Assembly (NCBI RefSeq): GCF_021129235.1
Contig: NZ_JAJOMA010000016.1
Location: 124,001 to 188,000 of the forward strand
From: Kineosporia mesophila
GTDB taxonomy: Bacteria > Actinomycetota > Actinomycetes > Actinomycetales > Kineosporiaceae
Direction: 5' to 3'
Length of the DNA stretch: 64,000 nt
Each line of letters begins with the position of its first letter. The first letter of the stretch is position 1. Shown here one piece after another: positions 25,115-34,054 of this stretch. The notes below the pieces were generated by a model. That model was given only the letters and a program-made list of their open reading frames with translations. It was not told the DNA's origin and did no database searches. The position numbers were made by a program, and so were the translations under genes.

Positions 25115-26668
25115 TTACCTTTTCGCGTCCTTCAGGGTCTGCGACCAGAGCGACTTTCCCTCGATGTCGCGCAGGTGAACGGTGAAATCCTTCGAATCGC
25201 CGTCGATCTCGACCTCGCCGAAGAACTGGGAGCCCTCCAGCGGGGAGGTGTTCGCGCGGGGCGGGGTGGCGGCGAAGACCTGCTGCGGGCCGAAGGTGGA
25301 GTCCAGGGCGTTGGGACCGAACGCGCCGGCGTGCAGGGGGCCGCTGACGAACTCCCAGAACGGGTCGAAGTCGGTGAACCCCGCGCGGGAGGGGTCGTAG
25401 TGGTGGGCCGCGGTGTAGTGCACGTCGGCGGTCAGCCACACCGTGTTGGCGATCTTGCGGCGCTTGATCTCCCGCAGGATCCAGGCGATCTGGCGCTCGC
25501 GGCCGAGGGGCGCGCCGGCCGTTCCCTGGGCCACGGCCTCGATGTCGGTGCCGTCCGGCACCACCAGGCCGATCGGCATGTCCGACTGGATCACCTTCCA
25601 GGTCGCCTTCGAGGCCTGGAGTTCCCGCACCAGCCAGCGGGCCTGCTCGCCGCCGAGAATGCCGCCGTCCGCGGAAATGCCGCCCGATTCCCGGCCCGGG
25701 GTGTTGGCGTTGCGGTAGGTGCGCATGTCGAGGATGAAGATGTCGAGCGTCGGGCCGTAGGAGACCTTGCGGTAGATCTGGTGCTCCTTCACCGTCTTCG
25801 AGCTCAGCGGCTGGTACTCGGTCCACGCCTGGTAGGCGCGGCGTTTGAGCACGTCGATGCTCTTCTCGGTGTAGCGCGCGTCGTCGAGAATCTCGCCCGG
25901 GTACCAGTTGTTGCTGACCTCGTGGTCGTCCCACTGGCAGACCAGCGGGGTGTGCGCGAGGAAGGCCCGCATCCCGGCGTCACCCAGGTTGTAGCGGTGC
26001 GCGCCGCGGAAGTCGTCGAGCGTCTCGGCGACGTGGGACTTGGCCTCTTCCAGTTCGTTCCGGTAGATCCGGCCGTCGGGCAGGGTGACATCGCCGGTGA
26101 TCGGGCCGTCCGCGTAGACCGAGTCGCCGGAGTGCAGGAAGAAGTTCGCATTCCGCTGCCGCATCGCCCGGTAGATCGGGAACCCGCCGAGATCGGGGTT
26201 GCGGCCCCAGCCCTGCCCGGCCTGGTCGCCGCTCCAGAGGAAGCGCACGTCACGCGAGCGCCGCGGGGCGGTGTGCAGCAGACCGTCGACGTGCTGCCCG
26301 ACCGCGCGGTGCGAGTCCGGCTCGCCGAGCACCACGCGATAGGTGACGTCCTCCCCCGCGGGCAGACCGGTGAGATCGACCCGCCCGGTGAAGTCGCTCT
26401 TCGCCGTCAGCACCGGACCCCGGTAGGTACGGCTGTGCTCGGCGAACCGGCCGGTGGGCGAGACCTGCACGAACATCCGGGCGGGACGGTCGGAGCGGGT
26501 CCAGACCACGGCGCTGTCGGCGGTGACGTCGCCGGACTGCACGCCGTGCGTGAGCGCCGCCCGATTCCGGGTGATCAACGAGGGGGAGGCGAAGCCGCTG
26601 GTGGCGGCCAGGCCGGCGACGCCGGCGGCACCGCGCAGAACACCGCGCCGGGAGAAATGGTTGGGCAT
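25115..26668 (-). CDS. phoD: PhoD-family alkaline phosphatase, Tat-exported
   Basis: Calcium/iron-dependent phosphodiesterase/phosphomonoesterase of the PhoD family, 517 residues from ATG at 26668. A twin-arginine signal (SRRGVLRGAAGVAGLAA) shows folded export. The N-terminal Ig-like domain (LTHGVQSGDVTADSAVVWTRSDR) and the metallophosphatase core are typical. Core metal-binding stretches include LWSGDQAGQGWG, FFLHSGDSVYADG, CQWDDHEVSNNW and WLTADVHYTAAHHYDP. Such enzymes release phosphate from organic phosphates under starvation. No Pho box was found in the short upstream region I checked. Confidence 0.93.
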   Translation of the reverse strand: MPNHFSRRGVLRGAAGVAGLAATSGFASPSLITRNRAALTHGVQSGDVTADSAVVWTRSDRPARMFVQVSPTGRFAEHSRTYRGPVLTAKSDFTGRVDLTGLPAGEDVTYRVVLGEPDSHRAVGQHVDGLLHTAPRRSRDVRFLWSGDQAGQGWGRNPDLGGFPIYRAMRQRNANFFLHSGDSVYADGPITGDVTLPDGRIYRNELEEAKSHVAETLDDFRGAHRYNLGDAGMRAFLAHTPLVCQWDDHEVSNNWYPGEILDDARYTEKSIDVLKRRAYQAWTEYQPLSSKTVKEHQIYRKVSYGPTLDIFILDMRTYRNANTPGRESGGISADGGILGGEQARWLVRELQASKATWKVIQSDMPIGLVVPDGTDIEAVAQGTAGAPLGRERQIAWILREIKRRKIANTVWLTADVHYTAAHHYDPSRAGFTDFDPFWEFVSGPLHAGAFGPNALDSTFGPQQVFAATPPRANTSPLEGSQFFGEVEIDGDSKDFTVHLRDIEGKSLWSQTLKDAKR

Positions 26669-26722
26669 GAATCTCAGGCTGGTGGCTGCCGGGGGCCACG
26701 AAGACACCGGCAAGTGACACAA

Positions 26723-27035
26723 AAGCGACCACTTGATGGACGACGTGCAACCGGCCCTGGGTCACTGTGCCAGTGGGTCACTGTGCCAGTGGGTCACTGG
26801 CCGAGCCCCGGCACCCCATGACCGGCACCCCGCACCCCGATGGCCTAGAGCCCCCGCGACCTCGGCCTGGTCGGCCTCCACGAACTCAACCCCTGCCCAA
26901 CCCAGCCTTCGCGATCGCTCGTGACCCGCGTCCCTCATTTATCAACAGAACCAAAACACGATTGCCTCTTGCAGTCGACTCGGTAATAGGTGTTCCATGT
27001 TTACTACTTACCAAGCACCGATGAAGGAGCACCAC
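26723..27035. other. Intergenic region with tandem repeats and a possible promoter
   Basis: This 313-base gap between divergent phoD and the SDR gene has no credible gene. It holds a 16-bp unit GGGTCACTGTGCCAGT in two full copies and one partial (26759-26799). It also has a notably AT-rich stretch (26935-27020) and, within it, TTGCCT (26962-26967) and TAATAG (26984-26989) separated by 16 bases, a fair promoter for the SDR gene. GGTAATAG (26982-26989) is also nearly mirrored by CTACTTACC about 14 bases later, a possible operator. Confidence 0.6.
26759..26799. repeat. 16-bp tandem repeat, 2.6 copies
   Basis: GGGTCACTGTGCCAGT occurs at 26759-26774 and 26775-26790, then GGGTCACTG at 26791-26799. 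Each unit contains CACTG...CAGTG-type inverted symmetry, so the array could bind a protein cooperatively or simply be a slippage product. Confidence 0.9.
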
Positions 27036-27728
27036 ATGACCACCGTCAAGGGCGCAGTCGCACTGGTCACCGGCGGACAGCGCGGGCTGGGCCAAGCCTT
27101 TGCCCAGGCTCTGCTCGACGAGGGCGCGGCCAAGGTCTACGTCACGGCCCGGCAGCCCACCCCGACCGAAGACCCCCGGCTGGTCCCGCTCCCCCTCGAC
27201 GTGACCGACGAGCAGTCGATCCTGCGTCTGGCCGAGGCCGCGCCCGACGTGAACATCGTGATCAACAACGCCGGCACGATCGCCCCGGCGGGCCTGACCG
27301 AGATCAGCCCCGACGACACCCGGGCGGTGTTCGAGACCAACGTGTTCGGTCCGCTGCGGGTGGCCCAGGTCTTCGCGCCGATCCTGGCCGCGAACGGGGG
27401 CGGGGCGCTGGTCGACATCCACTCGGTGCTGAGCTGGATCGCGGGTTCCGGGGTGTACGGCGCCTCGAAGGCGGCGTTCTGGTCGGTGACCAACTCGCTG
27501 CGCCCGATCCTGGCCAGGTCCGGCACGCAGGTGCTGGGCGTGCACCTGGGCTACGCGAAGACCGACATGACCGCGGCCCTGGACGTGCCCAAGATCGACC
27601 CGGCCGACGTGGCCCGGGGCACGGTCGCGGCGATCCTGGCCGGCGACACCGAGTACCTGGCGGACGACGTGAGCCGGTTCGCCAAGGGCGCGCTGACCGG
27701 GCCGCCGGAGGCGCTCGCTATGGTGTGA
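27036..27728 (+). CDS. Short-chain dehydrogenase/reductase
   Basis: NAD(P)-dependent oxidoreductase with a Rossmann fold, 230 residues. The cofactor loop TGGQRGLGQ, NNAG motif, catalytic Ser in VDIHSVLSW and the YGASK active-site pair are all present. ATG at 27036 is chosen because AAGGAG lies 9 bases before it; ATG at 26997 and 27021 are in frame but less well placed. A gene for a CGNR zinc-finger protein follows 30 bases after the stop and is probably co-transcribed. Substrate unknown. Confidence 0.9.
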   Translation: MTTVKGAVALVTGGQRGLGQAFAQALLDEGAAKVYVTARQPTPTEDPRLVPLPLDVTDEQSILRLAEAAPDVNIVINNAGTIAPAGLTEISPDDTRAVFETNVFGPLRVAQVFAPILAANGGGALVDIHSVLSWIAGSGVYGASKAAFWSVTNSLRPILARSGTQVLGVHLGYAKTDMTAALDVPKIDPADVARGTVAAILAGDTEYLADDVSRFAKGALTGPPEALAMV

Positions 27729-27758
27729 GGTCTCCAGCGCCCGGGAAGGAGGCTGAGG

Positions 27759-28325
27759 ATGCCTGGATTCGCTGCGACAGAACGACTGTCCACCTCGGTC
27801 GCCCCCGACTCGCTGCTGCTCACCCAGGAACTGCTCAACACCCAGGGCCCGCTGATCTACCGGATCGACCTGCTGGACGAGACCGGCACGGCGCAGGAAT
27901 GGCTCGACGGGGTGCTGGACGACTGGCAGGCCGTGAATCCGGGGCAGAAGGCCGCGAGGATCCAGCTCCGGGACGTGGACCTGGCCGGTCTGGCCACGGT
28001 CCGTGACCAGCTCTACGGTCTCGTCACCGGTGAGAGCGACGTCCCGGTGCTGGAGTCCCCGGTGACCGTGACGGCCGGGCCGGACGGGGTCCAGGCATCA
28101 CCCGGCGGCACCGGCATCGGCTGGATCTCGTCGGCGGTGGCCCTGGAACTGTTCCGGGCCCAGGAACAAGATCTGCTCCGCCGCCTCAAACGCTGCCAGA
28201 ACCCGGACTGCGCAACGGTTTTCTATGACCGGTCGAAGAACAACAGCCGGTCCTGGCACGATGTGGCCACCTGCGGCAACCGGGCCAACGTGCGGGCCTA
28301 CCGGGCCCGGCAGAAAGACTCCTGA
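27759..28325 (+). CDS. CGNR zinc-finger protein (putative transcription regulator)
   Basis: 188 residues. The N-terminal ABATE-like domain (about 1-130) is a putative stress/ligand domain. The C-terminal CGNR zinc finger is RCQNPDCATVFYDRS, then DVATCGNRANVRAYR (Cys x4 C-Cys ... Cys-Gly-Asn-Arg). Such proteins are thought to bind DNA. GGAAGGAGG precedes the ATG. It follows the SDR gene closely and may control it. The AT-rich promoter upstream of the SDR would be the natural target. Confidence 0.88.
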   Translation: MPGFAATERLSTSVAPDSLLLTQELLNTQGPLIYRIDLLDETGTAQEWLDGVLDDWQAVNPGQKAARIQLRDVDLAGLATVRDQLYGLVTGESDVPVLESPVTVTAGPDGVQASPGGTGIGWISSAVALELFRAQEQDLLRRLKRCQNPDCATVFYDRSKNNSRSWHDVATCGNRANVRAYRARQKDS

Positions 28326-28373
28326 GGGGCGGACGGGCCGCGCGCCCGGAGACGGCACGCGGCCATCCTCACC

Positions 28374-28928
28374 TCAGGTCAGGACCTTCTTCAGCCGGTG
28401 CTCGACCTCCAGCCGGCCACCGGCCGCGATGTCCTGGAACAGGCCGGTGGGCCGGTAGCCCAGCCGGCGGTAGACCTCCCAGGCCGGGCGGTTCGATTCG
28501 AGCACCCAGAGAATCAGCGTGCCCACCCCCTGACGCAGGGCCTGCTCCTCGATCCCCTGGAGCATGAGCCGCACCAGTCCCCGCCGGCGGAAGTCGGGGT
28601 GCACCCACACCGATTCGATGCACCGGGTCTCCAGCGGCCCCTCCTCCCGGTCCGGCTCGTCGAGCATCCCCACCAGCCCGATGATCCGCGAGCCCGATCT
28701 CGCCACCGTCCACTGCTGCTCGTGGGCCCGGCGCCGCCAGGTCCGCCGGTGCACCAGCCGCTCCCGCGCATAGTTCCCGCAGAACGCCTCCGGAGAGGTC
28801 TCCAGAGCCTTCAGCCGGGCCTCCCGCAGCACCCGCCACTCGCTCTCGTGCACCCGGAACACCGTGATGCCCCCGAGCGAACCGAAACCGTTTCCACTAA
28901 AGCCAGACTCGACAACTTGACTCGTCAC
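28374..28928 (-). CDS. GNAT family N-acetyltransferase
   Basis: Acetyl-CoA-dependent N-acetyltransferase, 184 residues. The core has the order expected: IESVWVHPDFRRRGLVRLMLQGIEE, containing the R/Q-x-x-G-x-G/A-like pyrophosphate loop (RRRGLVR, about 114-120), then LWVLESNRPAWEVYRRLGYRPTG near the C-terminus. The start (GTG at 28928) is uncertain: the domain begins about residue 20 and no clear ribosome-binding site is present. Acceptor substrate unknown. It is divergent from the asparaginase gene with 271 bases between. Confidence 0.88.
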   Translation of the reverse strand: MTSQVVESGFSGNGFGSLGGITVFRVHESEWRVLREARLKALETSPEAFCGNYARERLVHRRTWRRRAHEQQWTVARSGSRIIGLVGMLDEPDREEGPLETRCIESVWVHPDFRRRGLVRLMLQGIEEQALRQGVGTLILWVLESNRPAWEVYRRLGYRPTGLFQDIAAGGRLEVEHRLKKVLT

Positions 28929-29114
28929 CGCCGCACCCCGTCAAGACAGAAACCAGTGTCACGGACGCGCCTTCGCCGAATGAACGCGTCCGTACGCATC
29001 AGCGCTCTCGCCAGTTTCACGCGCACCACAAAGCTCTGGCAACGAAAGTCGGCGCTAGGTGCAGCGGTCATGCGGTGTCTCATTTCACTGATGAACACGA
29101 GGCATTCAGCTGGC

Positions 29115-29134
29115 TTCAGGTGACTTCAGGTGAT
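29115..29134. repeat. 10-bp direct repeat upstream of the asparaginase gene
   Basis: CTTCAGGTGA occurs twice in tandem (29115-29124 and 29125-29134), one helical turn apart, about 65 bases before the asparaginase start. The spacing suits a regulator binding on one DNA face, but chance cannot be excluded. Confidence 0.6.
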
Positions 29135-29199
29135 GAACGCCGGACCGTCCGTAAGGACCCCGTTCCGCCCGTCGGTGCCCGATTCGACGGGAGGGGCCA

Positions 29200-30198
29200 G
29201 TGGGCCTCAGATTGACCCCTGTGAAGAAGGTTCTACTGATCACCCTCGGTGGCACGATCAGCTCCTCGGCCGACGGCGGGACCACCGGTGTGGTTCCCCG
29301 CAGTGGCGCCGACGAACTGGCCGCCCAGCTCGCCCCCTGGCTGCCCCACGTGCAGGTCGTGCCGCACGAGTTCCGGCTGCTGCCCTCCCCCTCACTCGGC
29401 CTCGCCGACCTCTTCGCCCTGCTGGAGCTGATCCGCAGCACCGAGGACGTCTCCGGCATCGTCGTCTCCCAGGGCACCGACACGCTGGAGGAGACCGCGT
29501 TCTTCCTCGACGTGCTCGGCGCCGGAACCCACCGCCCGGTCGTGATCACCGGGGCCATGCGCGACCGGGACACCCCGGGCGCCGACGGTGCTGCGAATCT
29601 GGTCGCCGCGGTCCACGTGGCCGCGTCGCCGCAGGCCCGGGGGGTGCTGGTGGTGTTCGCCGACCGGATCTTCGCCGGGCGCACCGTACGCAAGGAGAGC
29701 GCCGTGCACACGGACGCCTTCACCGCCTCGCCCTGGGGCGCGCTCGGCCTGGTGCGCGAGGGTCAGGCGCACCTGCCGCTGTCCGCGAGCCCGGCGCCGA
29801 CCCTGCCGGTGCCCGGGCTGCCGTCCGATCTCCCGGCCGTGGCCCTCATCAGCACCGGCGTGGACGACGACCTGCGCCTCCTGCCCGGGCTGGCGGGGTT
29901 CGGTTATGCGGGTGTCGTGCTGGAGGGCATGGGTGGGGGTCATGTGACGGCCGGAGCAGTGGACGCCGTGGTCGCCTGCGACCTGCCGGTCGCCCTGTGC
30001 AGTCGAGCCGGAACGGGCCCGACCCTGCGTCACACGTACGGCTATCCGGGTGGTGAGATCGACCTGCTGGGCCGCGGCCTGCTGTGGGGCGGCCACCTCA
30101 CCGGTGTGAAGGCCCGCCTCCTGCTCCTGCTCTGCCTGATGCACGGCTGGTCGGGCGAAGAACTCCGGGAACGCTTCGAGACCATCGCCGGCGGCTGA
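29200..30198 (+). CDS. L-asparaginase (type I/II fold)
   Basis: Hydrolyses asparagine to aspartate and ammonia. 332 residues with the first active-site Thr in LITLGGTIS (about residues 13-21) and the second in VSQGTDTLEETAFF. Also present are GAMRDRDTPGADGAAN and a C-terminal GYPGGEIDLLGRGLLWGGHLTGVKARLLLLL helix region. No signal peptide, so cytoplasmic. GTG at 29200 is preceded by GGAGGGG; GTG at 29221 is an in-frame alternative without one. It is convergent with the ABC transporter operon, only 3 bases apart. Confidence 0.93.
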   Translation: MGLRLTPVKKVLLITLGGTISSSADGGTTGVVPRSGADELAAQLAPWLPHVQVVPHEFRLLPSPSLGLADLFALLELIRSTEDVSGIVVSQGTDTLEETAFFLDVLGAGTHRPVVITGAMRDRDTPGADGAANLVAAVHVAASPQARGVLVVFADRIFAGRTVRKESAVHTDAFTASPWGALGLVREGQAHLPLSASPAPTLPVPGLPSDLPAVALISTGVDDDLRLLPGLAGFGYAGVVLEGMGGGHVTAGAVDAVVACDLPVALCSRAGTGPTLRHTYGYPGGEIDLLGRGLLWGGHLTGVKARLLLLLCLMHGWSGEELRERFETIAGG

Positions 30199-30201
30199 GG
30201 T

Positions 30202-31170
30202 CTAGAACTGATCTTCGTCTGCCATCGGATGCAGGCAGCGGTAGCTGACGCCCGGCTCCTCCACCGTCAACGGGGGCAGGGCCTCGCCGCACTCCGGCGT
30301 CGCCCGCCAGCAGCGGGTGCGAAAATTGCATCCGGACGGGGGATTCGTCGCCGACGGCACGCGGCCCCGCAACGGGATTGGCTCGGTGGCCGTAAGCAGA
30401 CGCGGGGTCGCGGCGAACAGGGCGTGCGTGTAGGGGTGTCGCGACACGCCCGTCGCCGGGGCCTCCTCGGCGATCCGGCCGAGGTACATCGTCACGATGC
30501 GGTCGGACATCCGGCGCACGGTCTGGATGTCGTGCGACACGAACACCATGGCCAGGCCCAGTTCTCGTTGCAGCACGTCGAGCAGGTTGAGGATCTGCGC
30601 CCGCACCGACACGTCCAGCGCGGAGGTGGGCTCGTCGGCCACCAGCAGCGCCGGTTCCAGCGCCAGGGCCCGGGCGATCGCCACCCGCTGCCGCTGACCG
30701 CCCGAGAGCTGGGAGGGCAGGGCGTCGGCCACCGCCGTCGGCAGCCCGACGAGATCCATCAGCTCCCGCACCCGTTCGGCCCGCGAGGCGCGAGAACCCC
30801 GCTGATGCACCACGAGCGGGTCGGCGATGATGCGCTGCACCGACATTCGCCGGTTCAGCGCGGTGGAGGGATCCTGGAACACCGTGCCGATGTGGGCCCC
30901 GAACGTCAGGCGCCGTTCCCGGGCCGACATCGACCACAGCGACTTCCCCCGAAAACTCACCTCTCCCGCGCTCGGTCGCTGCAACCCGACCAGCACCCGG
31001 GCCAGTGTGGTCTTGCCGCAACCGGATTCACCCACCACGCCGACCGTCTCACCGGGCCGGATGGTCAGGGTCGCCCCGGTCAGGGCGTGCACCGCCGCGC
31101 TTCCGAAAAGCCCTTCACCGCGGATCTTATGGACGACAGACACGTCGCGTAGGTGCATCAGGTCGGTCAT
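30202..31170 (-). CDS. Peptide-type ABC transporter ATP-binding protein (DppF/OppF-like)
   Basis: Second ATPase of a dipeptide/oligopeptide importer, 322 residues. Walker A GESGCGKTTL, Q-loop FQDPSTALN, signature LSGGQRQR, Walker B LLVADEPTSALD and the H-loop VSHDIQ are intact. The C-terminal oligopeptide-binding extension carries the CNFRTRCWRATPEC-type Cys cluster seen in OppF/DppF. ATG at 31170 overlaps the stop of the upstream permease-ATPase gene (ATGA). Last gene of the leftward transporter operon. Confidence 0.94.
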   Translation of the reverse strand: MTDLMHLRDVSVVHKIRGEGLFGSAAVHALTGATLTIRPGETVGVVGESGCGKTTLARVLVGLQRPSAGEVSFRGKSLWSMSARERRLTFGAHIGTVFQDPSTALNRRMSVQRIIADPLVVHQRGSRASRAERVRELMDLVGLPTAVADALPSQLSGGQRQRVAIARALALEPALLVADEPTSALDVSVRAQILNLLDVLQRELGLAMVFVSHDIQTVRRMSDRIVTMYLGRIAEEAPATGVSRHPYTHALFAATPRLLTATEPIPLRGRVPSATNPPSGCNFRTRCWRATPECGEALPPLTVEEPGVSYRCLHPMADEDQF

Positions 31171-33098
31171 CTGGTCACCTCGGCCGGGTAGTGACACGCC
31201 ACCAGATGCTCGCCGTCGCCGCGCAGAACGGGCCGCTCCACCGAACAGTTCTCCTGGGCCGCGGGACAGCGGTCGGCGAAGCGGCAACCGCCGGGGAAGT
31301 CTGCCGGTGACGGCACCACGCCCTTGATCTGGGCCAGCACCTGCTCCTGCTGCTCGATCGACACCACCGAGGCCAGTAACCCACGGGTGTAGTGATGTCG
31401 TGAGGCAGCGATCAGATCTGCCGTCAGGGCAGTCTCGGCCACCTGACCGGCGTACATCACCACCACCCGGTCGGTGTGCCCGGCCACCAGGGCCAGATCG
31501 TGTGACACCAGCACCAGGGCGAAACCCAGATCGGACTGCAGGCGCAGCAGCAGCTCCATCACCTGCGCCTGCACGGTGACGTCGAGAGCGGTCGTGGGTT
31601 CGTCGGCAATGATCAACTTGGGCTCACGCGACAGCGCCAGAGCGATGAGCACCCGCTGCCGCTGACCGCCGGAGAGCTCGTGCGGATAGGCCCGCAGGGT
31701 GCGCTCCGGCTCCAGCCCGACCAGCTCCAGCAACTGCGCCGGAGTACGTTTGCCGCCCCGTCGCACCACCTGCTTGAGCTGGCTCTTCACGGTCATCGCG
31801 GGGTTCAGCGAGCTGAGGGCGTCCTGATAGACCATGGCGATCTCGCGGCCCATCAGCCGGCGCCGCTCCCGGGCGGGCAGTTCCAGCAGGTCGTGGCCGT
31901 CGAAATCGATCACCCCGGAGACGACCGCCCCCGAGGGCGCCAGACCCATCACCGACAGCGCCGTCAGGGACTTGCCACACCCCGACTCACCGATCAGCCC
32001 GAGCACCTCCCCCGCCCGCACTCTGAACGAGATGTCTTGCACCACCGAGTTTCCCCGGTGCCGCGCCGGGAAGGTGACGGAGAGCCCCCGCACGTCGAGC
32101 ACCACCTCGGCCGCCGAGAGATCCCGGTGACGTCCGCGCAGACGGGCCCCCACCGTCCTCAATGCATCGTCGGGCAGCACCGGCGCAACGTTCTGCGCGG
32201 CCGCCCGGGCGACATCGGCCGCCACGGCCTGCTGCGCCTGCGGCCGCGCCGAAGGAGCGGCCCAGGCGTCCGAGACCCCCTCGGCCAGCAGGTTCAGCGA
32301 CAGCACGGTGATCAGGATGAGCAGGCCCGGGAAGAGTGTGGCCCACCAGCCACCGATCAGCACCAGGTCTTTCCCGTCGGCCAGCACCGAGCCCCACGAC
32401 GGGTCGGGCGGCTGAATACCCGCACCGATGAACGACAGTGAGCTCTCGAACACGATCGCGTCGGCCACCAGGATGGTACAGAAAACCAGCACCGGCGCCG
32501 CGCAGTTCACCGCCACGTGCCGGGTCAGGGTGTAGAACCGCCGTGCCCCGATGGTTCTCTCCGCCGCCACGTAGTCTTCGGCGTACTGGGCCAGCACGTT
32601 CGCCCGCACCACCCGCGTCACCTGCGGCACGTAGAGAAAACCGATGGCCAGGATCAGCACCGGGATGTCGCGGCCGAACACCGCGACCAGCACCGCCGCC
32701 AGAGCGATGCCCGGGAACGCCATGACCACGTCGAGCACCCGCATCACCAGCTCGTCCACCGCCTGACCGGCCGTGGCCGTGAAGGCGCCCAGAACGGCCC
32801 CGCAGACCAGCGCGAACAGGGTGGCGAGCAGCCCGATGGCCAGCGACCAGCGGGTGCCGTAGAGCAGGCGGGTGAACACGTCTCGGCCGCTGTCGTCCAC
32901 CCCGAACCAGTGGGCACCGGAGGGTCCGCCGGTGTCCGCGCTGATCTCGTTCGGACTGTAGGGCGCGATCAGAGGGGCGAGCAGCGCCAGCACCACCAGG
33001 AGCAGAAGCACCAGGAGAGCCAGCCAGGACGCCCGGCCGAGCCGACGGAAACGGATCCCCGGCCGCTCGAGAACCGCCAGCCCCGCACGGAACCTCAC
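31167..33098 (-). CDS. Fused peptide-type ABC permease and ATP-binding protein (DppC-DppD)
   Basis: 643 residues joining two usual subunits. Residues 1-290 are a DppC-like permease with six membrane helices and the EAA-like loop (AAERTIGARRFYTLTRHVAVNCAAPVLV). After a linker of about 50 residues, an ATPase (about 340-640) has GESGCGKSLTAL, YQDALSSLNPAMTV, ELSGGQRQRVLIA, IIADEPTTALD and VSHDLA, then the C-terminal CRFADRCPAAQENC Cys cluster. The frame is continuous with no sign of error, so the fusion is genuine. Start overlaps the DppB-like stop (GTGA). Confidence 0.94.
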   Translation of the reverse strand: MRFRAGLAVLERPGIRFRRLGRASWLALLVLLLLVVLALLAPLIAPYSPNEISADTGGPSGAHWFGVDDSGRDVFTRLLYGTRWSLAIGLLATLFALVCGAVLGAFTATAGQAVDELVMRVLDVVMAFPGIALAAVLVAVFGRDIPVLILAIGFLYVPQVTRVVRANVLAQYAEDYVAAERTIGARRFYTLTRHVAVNCAAPVLVFCTILVADAIVFESSLSFIGAGIQPPDPSWGSVLADGKDLVLIGGWWATLFPGLLILITVLSLNLLAEGVSDAWAAPSARPQAQQAVAADVARAAAQNVAPVLPDDALRTVGARLRGRHRDLSAAEVVLDVRGLSVTFPARHRGNSVVQDISFRVRAGEVLGLIGESGCGKSLTALSVMGLAPSGAVVSGVIDFDGHDLLELPARERRRLMGREIAMVYQDALSSLNPAMTVKSQLKQVVRRGGKRTPAQLLELVGLEPERTLRAYPHELSGGQRQRVLIALALSREPKLIIADEPTTALDVTVQAQVMELLLRLQSDLGFALVLVSHDLALVAGHTDRVVVMYAGQVAETALTADLIAASRHHYTRGLLASVVSIEQQEQVLAQIKGVVPSPADFPGGCRFADRCPAAQENCSVERPVLRGDGEHLVACHYPAEVTR

Positions 33099-34054
33099 GA
33101 GTTCGTCCTCAATCGGGGGTTGGCCATCAGGTAGAGCACGTCGACCACGAGGTTCACCACCAGGAACCCGACCGCGATGGTGAGCACGAAGCCCTGCACC
33201 TTGGCCGTGTCACCGTCGCCGACGGCCTGGATCATGTTCTGCCCCATGCCCGGCAACGCGAACATCGTCTCGATCACGACCGCTCCGCCGAGCATGTAAC
33301 CGATGCGCAGGCCGAGCACCGTCAGCGGATTCACCAGGGCATTGCGCAGCACGTTGCGACCGACCACCACCAGCGGCGGCAGACCCAGGCCCCGGGCCGT
33401 GCGCACGTAGTCCTTGTCCAGCTCCTCCACCACCGAGGTGCGGATGATCCGCGTCATCTGGGCCGCCACCGGCAGCGCCAGTGAGACCGCGGGCAGGGCC
33501 AGGGCATTGAGCCAGGGTCGCAGCCCCTCCGAGAGATTCACGTAACCCCCGGTCGGGAAGATGCCCCGGCCCACCGCGAGCCACTGGATCAGCAACAGCG
33601 CCACCCAGAACGGCGGGGCGGCCACCCCGACCAGGCTGACCAGGCGGATCAGCTGGTCGGGCCAGCGGTCGCGGAACACCGCCGCCGTGACCCCCAGCAG
33701 CGTGGCCACACTCAGCGCGATCACGATGCCGAGCGCCGTCAGCTGCACGGTCAGGGGCAGCGCTGTGCGGATCGTGTCGAGCACCGGCTGGCGAGTGATC
33801 ATCGAGGTGCCGAAATCCCCGTGCAGCAGGTCGATCACGAAGTGCACGTAACGCACCGGCAGCGCGTCGTTCAGCCCGTTCGCCTCGCGGAACGCCTCCA
33901 GCTGCCCGGCCGTCGCGTTGCCCCCGTCGAACGCCGCCAGCGCCGGGTCGGTCGGCGCGAACCGCATCACCACGAAGACGAACAGGATCACCCCGAGCAC
34001 CAGCGGTACGAACAGCAGCAGACGCCGAGCCAGCATCCGCGCCACCACGGTCAT
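33095..34054 (-). CDS. Peptide-type ABC transporter permease (DppB-like)
   Basis: 319 residues with six membrane helices. The first is LLLFVPLVLGVILFVFVVMRFAP, followed by the binding-protein-dependent permease domain. The EAA-type loop (TARGLGLPPLVVVGRNVLRNALVNPLTVLGL) and AVVIETMFALPGMGQNMIQAV are hallmarks of DppB/OppB. It overlaps by 4 bases both the upstream solute-binding gene and the downstream fused subunit, so the four genes are translationally coupled. Confidence 0.94.
   Translation of the reverse strand: MTVVARMLARRLLLFVPLVLGVILFVFVVMRFAPTDPALAAFDGGNATAGQLEAFREANGLNDALPVRYVHFVIDLLHGDFGTSMITRQPVLDTIRTALPLTVQLTALGIVIALSVATLLGVTAAVFRDRWPDQLIRLVSLVGVAAPPFWVALLLIQWLAVGRGIFPTGGYVNLSEGLRPWLNALALPAVSLALPVAAQMTRIIRTSVVEELDKDYVRTARGLGLPPLVVVGRNVLRNALVNPLTVLGLRIGYMLGGAVVIETMFALPGMGQNMIQAVGDGDTAKVQGFVLTIAVGFLVVNLVVDVLYLMANPRLRTNS

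Noticed and set aside
25023-25934. A 303-codon minus-strand frame running through the palindrome and the phoD 3' end
   Set aside because: Wrong frame of phoD; composition typical of a frame-shifted reading, no motif.
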